A stretch of 64,000 nucleotides of DNA from Micromonospora sp. CP22 (GCF_009712475.1 NZ_VCJO01000003.1:124001-188000); one strand, 5' to 3'. Counted from the stretch's first letter, positions 19,101 through 26,270 are shown. The notes: a model not told the origin generated them from the letters alone. Translations and numbers: made by a program.

Positions 19101-20198
19101 TGACGTGTCGAAGTAGAAGTGCGATCGCCAGATGTCGCCGTGGTCCTCGTAGTTCGAGCCCACCCGGGCGACCTCTCGTGGCCATGAGGTGCCGGAGGTC
19201 CACTGGGTGCTCGGCCTGGAGTCGTTCACCGGAGCCCAGCTGGCCCACTTCTTGTCGTAGGTCGGGTCGATGAAGATCGGGAAGTTGCCGGTGTCCAACA
19301 ACTCGGGGGCGACGGAGACGCTCAGCAGTCCATCGCTGATCCGTACGTCGACCGGCGCGGTCTTCGCCGAGTCCCCCGGGCCGCGAACGGTCGACCGATT
19401 CGGGCTCCGATGAGCCGACGTGCCCTCGGCCAGGAAGCCGGCCCGCCTGCCACCGATCTCGGTGTGTTCAAGCGTGGAGTCCCATGCCTCGGCCGGCGGG
19501 GCCGCAGCCAGCAAGCCTTCCGGGCCAGACACGGTGACTCCCCCGCCCACCGCGGACACCTTCGCTGAGCCACCCACGACGTAACGGGTCTCGCGGACCA
19601 ACGGATTGGCCGCCGCCGCCGCGGTCTTGACCACGAGCAGGTGGGAGAAGCCGCTGCGCTCGGCGCGCACCACCAGGTCGACGTCCGGGTACACGTTCGG
19701 GTACGTGATGGTGTCTCCGGCGATCACACCCTGCGGGAGCGGGTCCGCCCAGCCGAGCGAGAAGCTGGCACCGCTGCCGGTCATAGTGGCGAAGGCCCCC
19801 TTACCACCGGGGGAGAAGACCACGTCGGCGGTCGAGGCGACCGGTCGCACCAGACCGTCCTGCCCCACCGTCAGGGTGGTGTCGATCTTCGTCCAGTTGC
19901 CGTTCCGCCTGGCCCACTGAGGCTCGGCCCACGACTCGAAGCTGAAGTCACCGGACGGCTGCGCGAAAACCTTCGTAGTCTCCGAGGCCGCGTCGAGCAC
20001 TTCCACAGTGGCGTCACACTTTTCGGCGAGCGCCCGTGCGGCGTGTTCCGAAGCCGCCCCGGATCGCACACCGTCCCGACAAGGGTCGGTGAACTCGGCG
20101 TTGGCGCGAGTAGCCGGAGATGTGATGACGAAGGCGCCGGCCAGCACCACGAAGGCCACAGTGGAGCGAATCCAGGCAGGACGAGGCGACAAGCCCAC
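16161..20198 (-). CDS. Secreted multi-LamG-domain protein upstream of RHS toxin
   Basis: About 1345 residues from the GTG chosen at 20198, because it begins the signal peptide VGLSPRPAWIRSTVAFVVL and is preceded by a GGGGG stretch; the frame stays open upstream to 20369. The signal peptide ends near ATRANAEF. The first third resembles the DNRLRE/CBM-like domain of actinobacterial wall proteins (DPTYDKKWASWAPVND). Three LamG/concanavalin-like jelly-roll domains follow, each announced by an RTD-x-x-(Y/F)TVA-x-W motif (AEYTVAGW, ESFTVAAW, ASFTVAAW). Such domains bind glycans. It precedes the RHS gene by 76 bp on the same strand, an arrangement common in actinomycetes, and may help anchor or deliver the toxin. 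That role is inferred. Confidence 0.82.
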   Translation of the reverse strand: MGLSPRPAWIRSTVAFVVLAGAFVITSPATRANAEFTDPCRDGVRSGAASEHAARALAEKCDATVEVLDAASETTKVFAQPSGDFSFESWAEPQWARRNGNWTKIDTTLTVGQDGLVRPVASTADVVFSPGGKGAFATMTGSGASFSLGWADPLPQGVIAGDTITYPNVYPDVDLVVRAERSGFSHLLVVKTAAAAANPLVRETRYVVGGSAKVSAVGGGVTVSGPEGLLAAAPPAEAWDSTLEHTEIGGRRAGFLAEGTSAHRSPNRSTVRGPGDSAKTAPVDVRISDGLLSVSVAPELLDTGNFPIFIDPTYDKKWASWAPVNDSRPSTQWTSGTSWPREVARVGSNYEDHGDIWRSHFYFDTSALAGKRLTGTVSLDAYVVHTGDCNGESISVWQTNSLAANTPTWNGMKDKWLHGAALQTKVGKANGGCSPSQSPNWMNFNGAQVGHHVQRHADEGHTSITFGLRMETESGGRWAKFDPANVKLKTDYQHKPHSPVAMRSTPGGNCVTSSPGPWITNRTPTLFGKASDGDGTVKIRFDLNGPTTPADHTSGWTNSGKERSWPAPTLAEGNYNWRVRGTDGVDDTDWTGRCYFRLDHTPPTSPAVTRTSGTPVEGQPVTLSFTSSDARSGMKQFAYGIGVDAQQNFKASSGTTTITFTPETGRTVVYVWAQDNAGNYSARTAYNFFTGRITEAQPHGAWRFDGDARDDSGEGHDLTAAGGVGYGPDRKGNSSAAMTFDGAGCAETTPVIRTDAEYTVAGWVNLNDKSTNRALVTQAGSVRPSFYLQYHAASDRWELAMTSGDVDAPSWAYIQAGASPPQNAWQHIAATVDPVARVMRLYVGGQLAAEGHIPFVPWNAQSKFTVGCAAGTTDQWHQMRGSIDHLGVWQGLLSEAEIALAATELPAGEVGTWQLRGSGIEATGRSSALLLPEIESWVDDQFGRIESAVELGDTQCAKTEQSVLRTDESFTVAAWAKLATVGTASQTVIGQDGNRVSGWYLGTRHVNGVPYWTLMMKDSDDEHSTSRWTASPTPMTADVGKWTHLAGSYDASAQRMSLYINGSLVHSITRPVTPWKADGAMTVGCALHTGVHTDYTAGAAISEVRAWRGVLGAAEVAGVHGGNPEVKLEGMWPLDGPASDTPTYLTDLSGNGRDLTITGPYAWVRDRGFGRDGALGLELAEGSCAETTGPVVRTDASFTVAAWVLLEQTTGHHTVVSQAASGSPGFNLGYHPGRNRWQFGMPATTGGTPTWHTAESLQAPELGRWTHLAGVYDLAAGKVRLYVDGVLHGEVAGPANPWMASGPTLIGCNGTTSGTRDSQLGGVVDDVRIWTSTVDPDRIADLAAS

Positions 20199-20387
20199 AC
20201 ACCCCCGTGAAGCAACAGTGATCAAGCTTGCGCCACACCGTACAGATAGATGAAGCCCGACACCAGAGAGAATCCGGATCGATACTCTCCGCGCACGTTC
20301 TTCCCAGGCCCGAGGATCGCGGTCGATGTCCTTGCTGATCAGCATGTCGTCGGGGACGAATGAGGGCATAGCAGATCTAATGGACTC

Positions 20388-20954
20388 ATGCTGCGGATCG
20401 TTGTCCTCGCTACCGGGCTGCTGCTGGTGCTGACTGGCTGCGCCGGTGCCCCTCGCACGCCTACCAGCGTCGAACAGGCCACCGGGACCTCGTCAGGGCG
20501 TTCTCCGCAGACGCCGGCTCCGCAGACGTTTGAACCGCAGACGTCGGAACCGCAGACGCCCGCCCCGACGGTCGAGAGGGGCCGGGTGCTGACAGGTGAC
20601 GGTTACCGGACCCTGGTCGCCGGTGCCACGTACGCCTTCCTCGCGATGGTGCACGGTCAGGTGGCCTTGGGTGACGGCGGCTGTCTCGTGCTGCGGAGCG
20701 ACGCAGGGACCGCCACAGTGGTGGTCTGGCCGCCGGGCACCACGGTGCTACCGAGCGGCCGGGTGGGCGTACGCGTGCCTGGGGTCGGGGAGATCGTCGT
20801 GGGCGACCGGGTCAACGGCGGCGGCGGATTGTTCGAGACTCCACTCACCGAGGACGACCCGCCCAGGCACCTGCCACCCATCCCCGCCGAGTGCGGACCC
20901 GCTGGCACCTCCGTATCCGTGATCGAAAGCGTCACCCGTCACAGCGACAGTTGA
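20388..20954 (+). CDS. Small lipoprotein with PQT-repeat linker
   Basis: A 188-residue lipoprotein: signal MLRIVVLATGLLLVLTGC with lipobox LTGC. Residues 38-60 form a low-complexity linker with four PQT units, encoded by repeats of CCGCAGACG around 20507-20567. It is probably a spacer through the cell wall. The C-terminal 120 residues are a compact beta-rich domain (GCLVLRSDAGTATVVVWPPG) with Cys pairs, of unknown function. It is divergent from the LamG gene, with about 190 bp between them. Confidence 0.75.
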   Translation: MLRIVVLATGLLLVLTGCAGAPRTPTSVEQATGTSSGRSPQTPAPQTFEPQTSEPQTPAPTVERGRVLTGDGYRTLVAGATYAFLAMVHGQVALGDGGCLVLRSDAGTATVVVWPPGTTVLPSGRVGVRVPGVGEIVVGDRVNGGGGLFETPLTEDDPPRHLPPIPAECGPAGTSVSVIESVTRHSDS

Positions 20955-21002
20955 CGGTGCTCTGCCGCGCATCGGGGCACGCCGTTGTGGGACGCTCGCG
21001 GG

Positions 21003-21455
21003 ATGGGCGACGTGATCTTCCGTGACGCGGTTCGGGCCGACCTGCCGGCCATCCTCGACCTGCTCGCCGACGACATGCTGGGGCGTACCCGTGACGTCGG
21101 CGAGGTCGACGCCAGGTACGAGAAGGCGTTCGCGGAGATCACCGCCGACCCGCGTAACCAGCTCGTGGTCGCCGAGGCGGGGGGTGAGCTGCTCGGCTGC
21201 ATGCAGCTCACCTACATTCCGGGGCTCGGCCGGCACGGCACCGAGCGGCAGTTGATCGAATCGGTCCGGGTCCGCTCGGACCAGCGCGGACGGGGTCTGG
21301 GCCGGCAGATGATGACGTGGGCGATCGACCAGGCGCGGCAGCACGGCTGCGGTCTGGTGCAGCTCACCACCGACAAGGCCCGCCACGACGCGCACCGCTT
21401 CTATCTCGGGCTCGGCTTCGTCGCCAGCCACGAGGGCATGAAGCTCAGTCTCTGA
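21003..21455 (+). CDS. GNAT-family N-acetyltransferase
   Basis: A 150-residue acetyl-CoA-dependent acetyltransferase. Start ATG 21003 begins MGDVIFRDAVRADLPAIL, the usual first strand and helix; an in-frame ATG at 20985 is less likely. Motif A is VRVRSDQRGRGLGRQMM with the Q-R-G-R-G-L-G pyrophosphate loop. Motif B is AHRFYLGLGFVASHEGMKL, the usual C-terminal signature. The acceptor is unknown. The 3' end overlaps the convergent small frame at 21401-21727. Confidence 0.88.
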   Translation: MGDVIFRDAVRADLPAILDLLADDMLGRTRDVGEVDARYEKAFAEITADPRNQLVVAEAGGELLGCMQLTYIPGLGRHGTERQLIESVRVRSDQRGRGLGRQMMTWAIDQARQHGCGLVQLTTDKARHDAHRFYLGLGFVASHEGMKLSL

Positions 21456-21727
21456 CACCGGCGGACGGACGCCCTGCCAGCCTGGGTCGCCCCACGTCGC
21501 AGTTGATGACGCAGGCCCAGAAGGTCGTCAGCGTCGCCAGACTCGACCCGTGGGTCAAGGACCGGGCGGACCCGGATCAGCCAGAAGTCACCCTCGGGCA
21601 GGACGATCGCCCAGCCGATCGGGATGTCGTTCTCCGCCACGAGCACCAGCAGTTCCGGCTTGCTGTCGACCTCGATCTCGGGCAGGTCCGCCACCTCGAC
21701 GGACCCGATCCCCTGCCCCCCGCTCAC
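21401..21727 (-). CDS. Possible small hypothetical protein, possibly decayed
   Basis: A 108-residue frame. The first 60 codons have strong third-position G/C and a plausible fold (DSKPELLVLVAENDIPIGWA, then VLPEGDFWLIRVRPVLDP). The last 40 codons look non-coding and run into the convergent GNAT gene by 55 bp. It may be the remaining 5' part of a damaged gene. No family recognised. Confidence 0.4.
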   Translation of the reverse strand: MSGGQGIGSVEVADLPEIEVDSKPELLVLVAENDIPIGWAIVLPEGDFWLIRVRPVLDPRVESGDADDLLGLRHQLRRGATQAGRASVRRCQRLSFMPSWLATKPSPR

Positions 21728-21877
21728 TGGTAGCTCCGCTGGTTACACCGCCGCACCGCGTGGCTAAAGAGCTGCTGCCCGACCCTCGTCAACGGCCGCT
21801 GTCGTGGCTGGACCCCCGTCGGGGCGTTCGCACGCAGGTCGACCGGCGCGGTAGGTACCGGGCTAGTCGGCTCTACG

Positions 21878-22723
21878 GTGCCTCGTCGAGAACTGGGACG
21901 TCTGCTCCGCCAAGCCCGCGAACAGGCCGGCATCGGCTTGGAAGCCGCCGCCTCAGATCTTGAATGGTCACGGGCGAAGATGTACCGGATCGAGTCCGGC
22001 CAGACCCCGATCCGCGCACTGGACGTCGAACAGATGTGCCGGCTGTACGGTGCCTCGCCGGAGACGTCGGAGGTCCTGATCAGCCTCGCGAAGGAGTCCA
22101 AGGGCAAGGGCTGGTACCACGCCTACGGCGAGGTGATCCCTCGGTGGTTTCAGCTGTACGTCGGGCTCGAATCGGCCGCGAGCCACATCCGCACCTACGA
22201 GCACGGCCTGGTTCCTGGACTCCTACAGACTCCCGAGTACACGGCGGCAGTCGCGCGATCTCGGCCGGGCATCACGGACGAGGAGGTCGCGAAGATCGTT
22301 GAGCTGCGGTTGGAACGCCAACGCGTTCTCGCCAGGCAACGTCCGGCCGCGCCCACCCTTGATGCAATCCTGGACGAGGGCGTTCTGCACAGGAGCGTGC
22401 CCGGCATGGCTGAGCAGATTGACCGACTGCTTGCGGCCAGCGAGAGACCCAACGTGTCGATCAGGATCTCCCCGCTTGAAAGCAAGCTGACTCGTGCTGC
22501 CGTGGCCGGAAGCTTCGTCATCCTGGACTTTCCCACCCAGGGTGCTCGGTCAGCCGAGCCGACCACCGTGTACTGCGAGGGACTCACCGGCGCGCTATAC
22601 CTTGACCGGCTGGAAGAGGTCCGCGCGTATGCCGAACTCTGGAAGCACATCAGTGCCGAGGCGTTGAGCGTCGAGGCGTCCCAGACGCTGATGCGGCAAG
22701 TCAAGGAGAGGCAGCATGACTGA
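21878..22723 (+). CDS. XRE-family regulator with DUF5753-type sensor domain
   Basis: A 281-residue DNA-binding regulator. The N-terminal Cro/CI helix-turn-helix spans about 5-60 (LGRLLRQAREQAGIGLEAAA, WSRAKMYRIESGQTPI). The rest is the DUF5753 domain, recognisable from YHAYGEVIPRWFQLYVGLE, HGLVPGLLQTPEYTAAVARS and the late FPTQGARSAEPTTVYCEGL. This architecture is abundant in actinomycetes and is nearly always paired with a small DUF397 protein. Here the DUF397 gene overlaps by 8 bp. Characterised pairs such as Scr1/Scr2 of Streptomyces affect antibiotic production and development; the target here is unknown. Start GTG 21878. Confidence 0.9.
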   Translation: MPRRELGRLLRQAREQAGIGLEAAASDLEWSRAKMYRIESGQTPIRALDVEQMCRLYGASPETSEVLISLAKESKGKGWYHAYGEVIPRWFQLYVGLESAASHIRTYEHGLVPGLLQTPEYTAAVARSRPGITDEEVAKIVELRLERQRVLARQRPAAPTLDAILDEGVLHRSVPGMAEQIDRLLAASERPNVSIRISPLESKLTRAAVAGSFVILDFPTQGARSAEPTTVYCEGLTGALYLDRLEEVRAYAELWKHISAEALSVEASQTLMRQVKERQHD

Positions 22724-22913
22724 TCTGACCGGTGCGATCTGGCGGAAGGCCAGCCGCAGCAGCGACCAAGGCAACTGCGTGGAGGTGGCGGACAACCTTG
22801 CCCGGGTCGTGGGGGTGCGGGACAGCAAGGACGCCGACGGGCCGGTGCTGCGGTTCGACACCTCCCAGTGGCGCTGCTTCGTGAACGGTGTGAAGGGTGG
22901 CACCCCGAGCTGA
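22716..22913 (+). CDS. DUF397 protein, partner of XRE regulator
   Basis: A 65-residue DUF397 protein. The defining features are all present: AIWRKASRSSDQGNCVEVA at the N-terminus, VGVRDSKDADGPVLRF in the middle and W-x-x-F-V-x-x-V-K at the end. It overlaps the regulator gene by 8 bp, so it is probably translationally coupled. In studied pairs the small protein modulates the XRE partner. Confidence 0.9.
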   Translation: MTDLTGAIWRKASRSSDQGNCVEVADNLARVVGVRDSKDADGPVLRFDTSQWRCFVNGVKGGTPS

Positions 22914-22965
22914 CGCTCGATCGGCGCGTTGCCCGCCGTAGCGCGGGGCTGGTTCGATCATCGGC

Positions 22966-23259
22966 ATGGACATCCTTCTGGCCACACTCCTCGCCCTGGT
23001 CATCGGCCTGCTGCTCGCGCAGGCGCCGAGCCGCCGCGAGGTGGCCCGCACCGCGTACCGGCTGACCGAGCTGGAGCGGCGGCTGACCCTGGTGATGGAT
23101 CACCTCGGCGTCGCCGACACCGACCCGCTACCCCCGGCCGTCCGGGAGGAGCTTGCCCGCGGTAACAAGATCAAGGCGATCGCGGAGTACCGGAAGATCA
23201 CCGGCGCGGACCTGCTGACTGCCAAGACCGTGGTGGAGGCGGGCGAGACGCGCCGGTGA
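22966..23259 (+). CDS. Membrane-anchored small protein with ribosomal L7/L12 C-terminal-like domain
   Basis: A 97-residue protein. Residues 2-19 (DILLATLLALVIGLLLAQ) form one membrane segment. A coiled-coil-like stretch (TELERRLTLVMDHLGV) follows. The last 35 residues, ARGNKIKAIAEYRKITGADL and onward, match the L7/L12 C-terminal pattern K-I-x-x-I-K-x-x-R-x-x-T-G-x-x-L-x-x-A-K-x-x-V-E. Such truncated L7/L12-like proteins occur widely in actinobacteria and are not the ribosomal stalk. The role is unknown. The converging LigD-polymerase gene ends 3 bp away. Confidence 0.75.
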   Translation: MDILLATLLALVIGLLLAQAPSRREVARTAYRLTELERRLTLVMDHLGVADTDPLPPAVREELARGNKIKAIAEYRKITGADLLTAKTVVEAGETRR

Positions 23260-23262
23260 TGG

Positions 23263-24288
23263 TCAGCGGGGGCGGTCGCGGTCCTTGGAGGGTTGGACCC
23301 GCTTCGGTTCGCCCGGCATCTTCGGATGGTCGGGTGGGTAGGGCAGGTCGCCCTCGCCGGCTGCGGCGTCCCGCTCGGCCCACTCCAGCAGCGGTGTGAT
23401 GTCCCACGCGGCGTCGTCGATGCCGGCGTGCGGATCGCCGCGCTGGGCCAGCCGTTCCGGCACGGTACACAGGTCGAAGTCGTCCGGGTCGACGTCGGGA
23501 AGCTCGTCCCAGGTGACCGGGGTGGAGACGGTCGCCCGGGCGTTGGCGCGCAGCGAGTACGCGCAGGCGATGGTGCGGTCGCGGGCCATCTGGTTGTAGT
23601 CCACGAAGACCCGTTCGCCGCGTTCCTCCTTCCACCAGGCGGTGGTAACCAGGTCGGGTCGGCGGCGGGCCAGTTCACGGGCCAGCGCGATGGTGGCCCG
23701 GCGTACCTCGACGAACGTCCAGCGCGGTTGGATGCGCAGGTAGACGTGCACACCTCGACCGCCGGAGGTCTTCGGCCAGCCCGGCACGCCCAGCTCGTCG
23801 AGGATCGCGCGCAGCTCGGCGGCGGCCGTCGCGGCGTGGGCGAAGTCGGTGCCGGGCTGCGGGTCGAGGTCGACCCGCAGCTCGTCGGGCTGGTCGACGT
23901 CGGTGGCGCGCACGGGCCACGGGTGGAACACCACCGTGCCCATCTGTGCTGCCCAGGCCACGTGGGCCAGGTCCGCCGGGCAGAGCTCCGCGGCCTTGCG
24001 CCCGCTGGGGAAACTGATCTCGACGGTACGCACCCAGGGCGGCACGCCCCGGGTCGGCACCCGCTTCTGGAAGAACATCTCCCCCTCGATGCCGTCGGGG
24101 AAGCGTTGCAGGGTCGTCGGCCGGTCACCCAGCGCCCGCATGATGCCGTCGCCCACGCTGAGGTAGTAGTGGAAGACGTCGGCCTTGGTGAAGCCACGCT
24201 CCGGGAAGATCACCCGATCGGGGCTGGACAGTCGTACGGTGCGCCCGGCCACCTCGATCTGCTCGGCCGCAGCCTTCGTGCCACCCAT
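23263..24288 (-). CDS. LigD-type non-homologous end-joining polymerase/primase
   Basis: Stand-alone polymerase domain of LigD (archaeo-eukaryotic primase superfamily), 341 residues. It adds ribo- or deoxynucleotides at DNA ends. Visible motifs are LSSPDRVIFPERGFTKADVF at the start, ELRVDLDPQPGTDF with the paired catalytic Asp near 150, KTSGGRGVHVYL near 185 and VFVDYNQMARDRTIACAY near 240. The arginine-rich C-terminus (KRVQPSKDRDRPR) may contact DNA. No ligase or nuclease domain is fused. A LigC-type ligase is at 4598-5698, and known LigC operons pair such ligases with this polymerase class. Start ATG 24288. Confidence 0.9.
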   Translation of the reverse strand: MGGTKAAAEQIEVAGRTVRLSSPDRVIFPERGFTKADVFHYYLSVGDGIMRALGDRPTTLQRFPDGIEGEMFFQKRVPTRGVPPWVRTVEISFPSGRKAAELCPADLAHVAWAAQMGTVVFHPWPVRATDVDQPDELRVDLDPQPGTDFAHAATAAAELRAILDELGVPGWPKTSGGRGVHVYLRIQPRWTFVEVRRATIALARELARRRPDLVTTAWWKEERGERVFVDYNQMARDRTIACAYSLRANARATVSTPVTWDELPDVDPDDFDLCTVPERLAQRGDPHAGIDDAAWDITPLLEWAERDAAAGEGDLPYPPDHPKMPGEPKRVQPSKDRDRPR

Positions 24289-24335
24289 TGCGCGACCATA
24301 TGCGACGGGTACGACCTTCGGCGTACCGTTGAGCG

Positions 24336-24746
24336 GTGACTCTTCCCGACAGCGAACTGCCCCGCACCGAGGACGAGTGGCGGGTCCGGCTCAGCCCCGA
24401 CGAGTTCCGGGTGCTGCGCGAGCACGGCACCGAACCCGCGTGGACCGGTGAGTACGTCGACACCAAGACGCCGGGTATGTACCGGTGTCGGGCCTGCGGT
24501 GTCGAGTTGTACCCGAGTGACACCAAGTTCGACTCGCACTGTGGCTGGCCCAGCTTCGACGACGCGATCCCCGGCGCGATCAAGGAGATCGAGGACAACT
24601 CGCTCGGCATGCGTCGCACCGAGATCCGTTGCGCTCGCTGCGACAGCCACCTCGGGCACGTCTTCCGTGGTGAGGGCTTCACCCCGAAGAACACCCGGCA
24701 CTGCGTGAACTCGCTCTCCATCCGCCTGGACCCGAGCGGGGCCTGA
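24336..24746 (+). CDS. msrB: Peptide-methionine (R)-S-oxide reductase MsrB
   Basis: Reduces methionine-R-sulfoxide in proteins with thioredoxin. The 136-residue protein has the zinc-binding pairs CRAC (about 51-54) and CARC (about 99-102). It also has the signature FDSHCGWPSFDDAI and the catalytic Cys in NTRHCVNSLSIRL near 122. Cytosolic, single-domain, no MsrA fusion. GTG start at 24336, divergent from the LigD-polymerase gene with 47 bp between starts. Confidence 0.95.
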   Translation: MTLPDSELPRTEDEWRVRLSPDEFRVLREHGTEPAWTGEYVDTKTPGMYRCRACGVELYPSDTKFDSHCGWPSFDDAIPGAIKEIEDNSLGMRRTEIRCARCDSHLGHVFRGEGFTPKNTRHCVNSLSIRLDPSGA

Positions 24747-24789
24747 ACCGAGCGAGGCTTAACCTGAGCGAGGCCTGACCCGCCCGTTG

Positions 24790-24845
24790 CCGACCGCGCG
24801 TCACCCGACTACCGACACCGACCGCGCGTCCGCCCGACTATCGAC
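24790..24845. repeat. Imperfect tandem repeat, two copies of about 27 bp
   Basis: Copies at 24790-24816 and 24818-24845. Each begins CCGACCGCGCGTC and continues with a CCCGACTA(C/T)CGAC segment. It lies between msrB and the DUF305 gene and shows no coding potential. Confidence 0.6.
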
Positions 24846-24870
24846 GTCGGGCGGTCGCGGCGTCGGCTGG

Positions 24871-25455
24871 TCAACCGGCTGCGGGCCGCTCGCCCATCAG
24901 CGCGACCTGGGCGGTACGCGACTGCTCGACGCGCCGGGCCAGGTCGAGCACCCGTGCGTCGCTACCCGCCGCCAGGTGTGCGCGGGCCAGGTCGGCCGCT
25001 GCCTGCTGGTGGCTGCTGAGCACGTCGATCAACACTCGGTCGACCTCGGCGGTCGGGGCGTCGCGCAGTCGCGCCACCTGTTCAGGGTCGGTGCCGTGCC
25101 CGGCGTGGTCGTCGGCGCGGGCACTGCGCCCGGCCTGAGCCAGCCAGCCGCGTACGGTGGCCAGTTCGTCGGCCTCGGTCACCTCGACGGCGGCGACCAG
25201 GGTCCGCAGCTCGGGGTCGGTCAGCCGGTCCCGCACGAGCCGGACGATCTGGAGGGTCTGCTCGGTGTGCCCGGCCATCATCGACAGAAACAGCAGGTCG
25301 ATGCCGGTCAGCTCGCCCGGCGTCGCGGCTCGGGTCACGGCCGCCGAGCCGGGCGCCTCGGTGGGTGCGGGCGCGCCGCACCCGGTGACGGCGAGCAGCA
25401 CCGCGAGCAGGTGGGGTGGCAACACCCGCAGCGCGGCACGTCGAGCACGTCGCAC
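24871..25455 (-). CDS. DUF305 lipoprotein
   Basis: A 194-residue exported protein from GTG 25455, which begins a short basic segment before LLAVLLAVTGC, lipobox VTGC. The DUF305 (ferritin-like) fold is indicated by DLLFLSMMAGHTEQTLQIV and DVLSSHQQAAADLARAHLAA, two helices with Met/His pairs. Many DUF305 proteins occur near copper genes; here it sits next to a copper-dependent polysaccharide monooxygenase, so a copper-handling role is possible. An open frame continues upstream through the neighbouring gene, but the signal peptide fixes the true start. A terminator hairpin separates the two genes. Confidence 0.82.
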   Translation of the reverse strand: MRRARRAALRVLPPHLLAVLLAVTGCGAPAPTEAPGSAAVTRAATPGELTGIDLLFLSMMAGHTEQTLQIVRLVRDRLTDPELRTLVAAVEVTEADELATVRGWLAQAGRSARADDHAGHGTDPEQVARLRDAPTAEVDRVLIDVLSSHQQAAADLARAHLAAGSDARVLDLARRVEQSRTAQVALMGERPAAG

Positions 25456-25483
25456 GGCGGGCCCGGCGGGCGGTACGGCGGGC

Positions 25484-25515
25484 GGGAGATGCGACCGGAG
25501 TCGGCCGCATCTCCC
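25484..25515 (-). terminator. Hairpin between AA10 and DUF305 genes
   Basis: Perfect 10-bp arms GGGAGATGCG (25484-25493) and CGCATCTCCC (25506-25515) with a 12-nt loop, just after the AA10 stop at 25521. No U-tract follows, as is common in actinomycetes. Confidence 0.6.
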
Positions 25516-25520
25516 GTCGG

Positions 25521-26270
25521 TCAGATCTGGCTCCACAGTGCCGGTACGTTCGGCGGTTCCCATCCGGCGAGGGCGGTGTGCGCCTGCCGGCAGACGTAGG
25601 TGCGACCGCCGTAGGTGACCTGGTCGCCGACGGCGTACGCGCGACCGGCTGTCCAGGTGCCGCCGGTGGGCGGGTTGGTCGTCGGCGCGACCGTCGGGGT
25701 CGGCGACGGCGGGTTGGTGGTCGGGCTCGGGCTCGGACTCGGCGTCGGGTTGCCGCCGCCACCACCGACCTGGAGGTCGACGCAGGAGTAGAAGGCGTTG
25801 GCGGTGTCGGCGATGTTCCACACCGCCAGCAGCTTCTGCCGACCTGGGTAGCCGGAGAGGTTGACGGTGTGCGAGACGGTCGGGCCGGGCTGGCGTCCGC
25901 CGCCGGAGAAGACCGCGACGCGGGTGTTGCCGATGAAGTACTCCCAGTCGCGGGTGGCGTGCATGGCCGTGTTGACCCAGGTGAACGTCACGGTGGTGCC
26001 GACCGAGGTGGCCGGCCAGCCCCGGTTGTCGTCGTTGAGGACGGCGAAGTGCGAGATGTTGGCGTGGCAGTTGCGCAACCCCTTGGGGCCTTCGACGCTC
26101 TGCGGTTCCCACCTGATCTGCCCGCAGTCGGGCACCCGGTTCTGGGCGCAGAGCGCCTGGCGGCTCGGGGGTGCTGAGACGTAGCCGTGGGCCTGGGCGG
26201 GGGTGGCGACGGCCAGGGTGGAGACCATGGCGCCCGTCGCGACGAGCGGAAGGGTGAGTCTTCGGCGCAT
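25521..26270 (-). CDS. AA10 lytic polysaccharide monooxygenase, chitin type, with CBM5/12
   Basis: A secreted copper enzyme that oxidatively cleaves crystalline polysaccharide, most likely chitin; 249 residues. Start ATG 26270 follows AAGGAG. Signal cleavage after TPAQA exposes the copper-binding His1 of HGYVSAPPSR. The second His is in NTAMHATRDW and the axial Phe in ANAFYSCVDLQV, a chitin-active pattern. A Pro/Thr/Ser linker (about 180-205) leads to a C-terminal CBM5/12-type chitin-binding module (AGRAYAVGDQVTYGGRTYVC, WEPPNVPALW). A DasR-like half-site lies upstream. The two AA10 genes at 27420 and 28795 belong to a different subtype. Confidence 0.93.
   Translation of the reverse strand: MRRRLTLPLVATGAMVSTLAVATPAQAHGYVSAPPSRQALCAQNRVPDCGQIRWEPQSVEGPKGLRNCHANISHFAVLNDDNRGWPATSVGTTVTFTWVNTAMHATRDWEYFIGNTRVAVFSGGGRQPGPTVSHTVNLSGYPGRQKLLAVWNIADTANAFYSCVDLQVGGGGGNPTPSPSPSPTTNPPSPTPTVAPTTNPPTGGTWTAGRAYAVGDQVTYGGRTYVCRQAHTALAGWEPPNVPALWSQI

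Noticed and set aside
21878..22913. Calling the XRE/DUF397 pair a toxin-antitoxin system
   Set aside because: The architecture matches the common Scr1/Scr2-type regulator pair; no toxic domain is visible.
24871..26112. A 413-codon minus frame that could look like a fusion
   Set aside because: Its first half is the wrong register of the AA10 gene; the real DUF305 gene starts at GTG 25455 with its own signal peptide.
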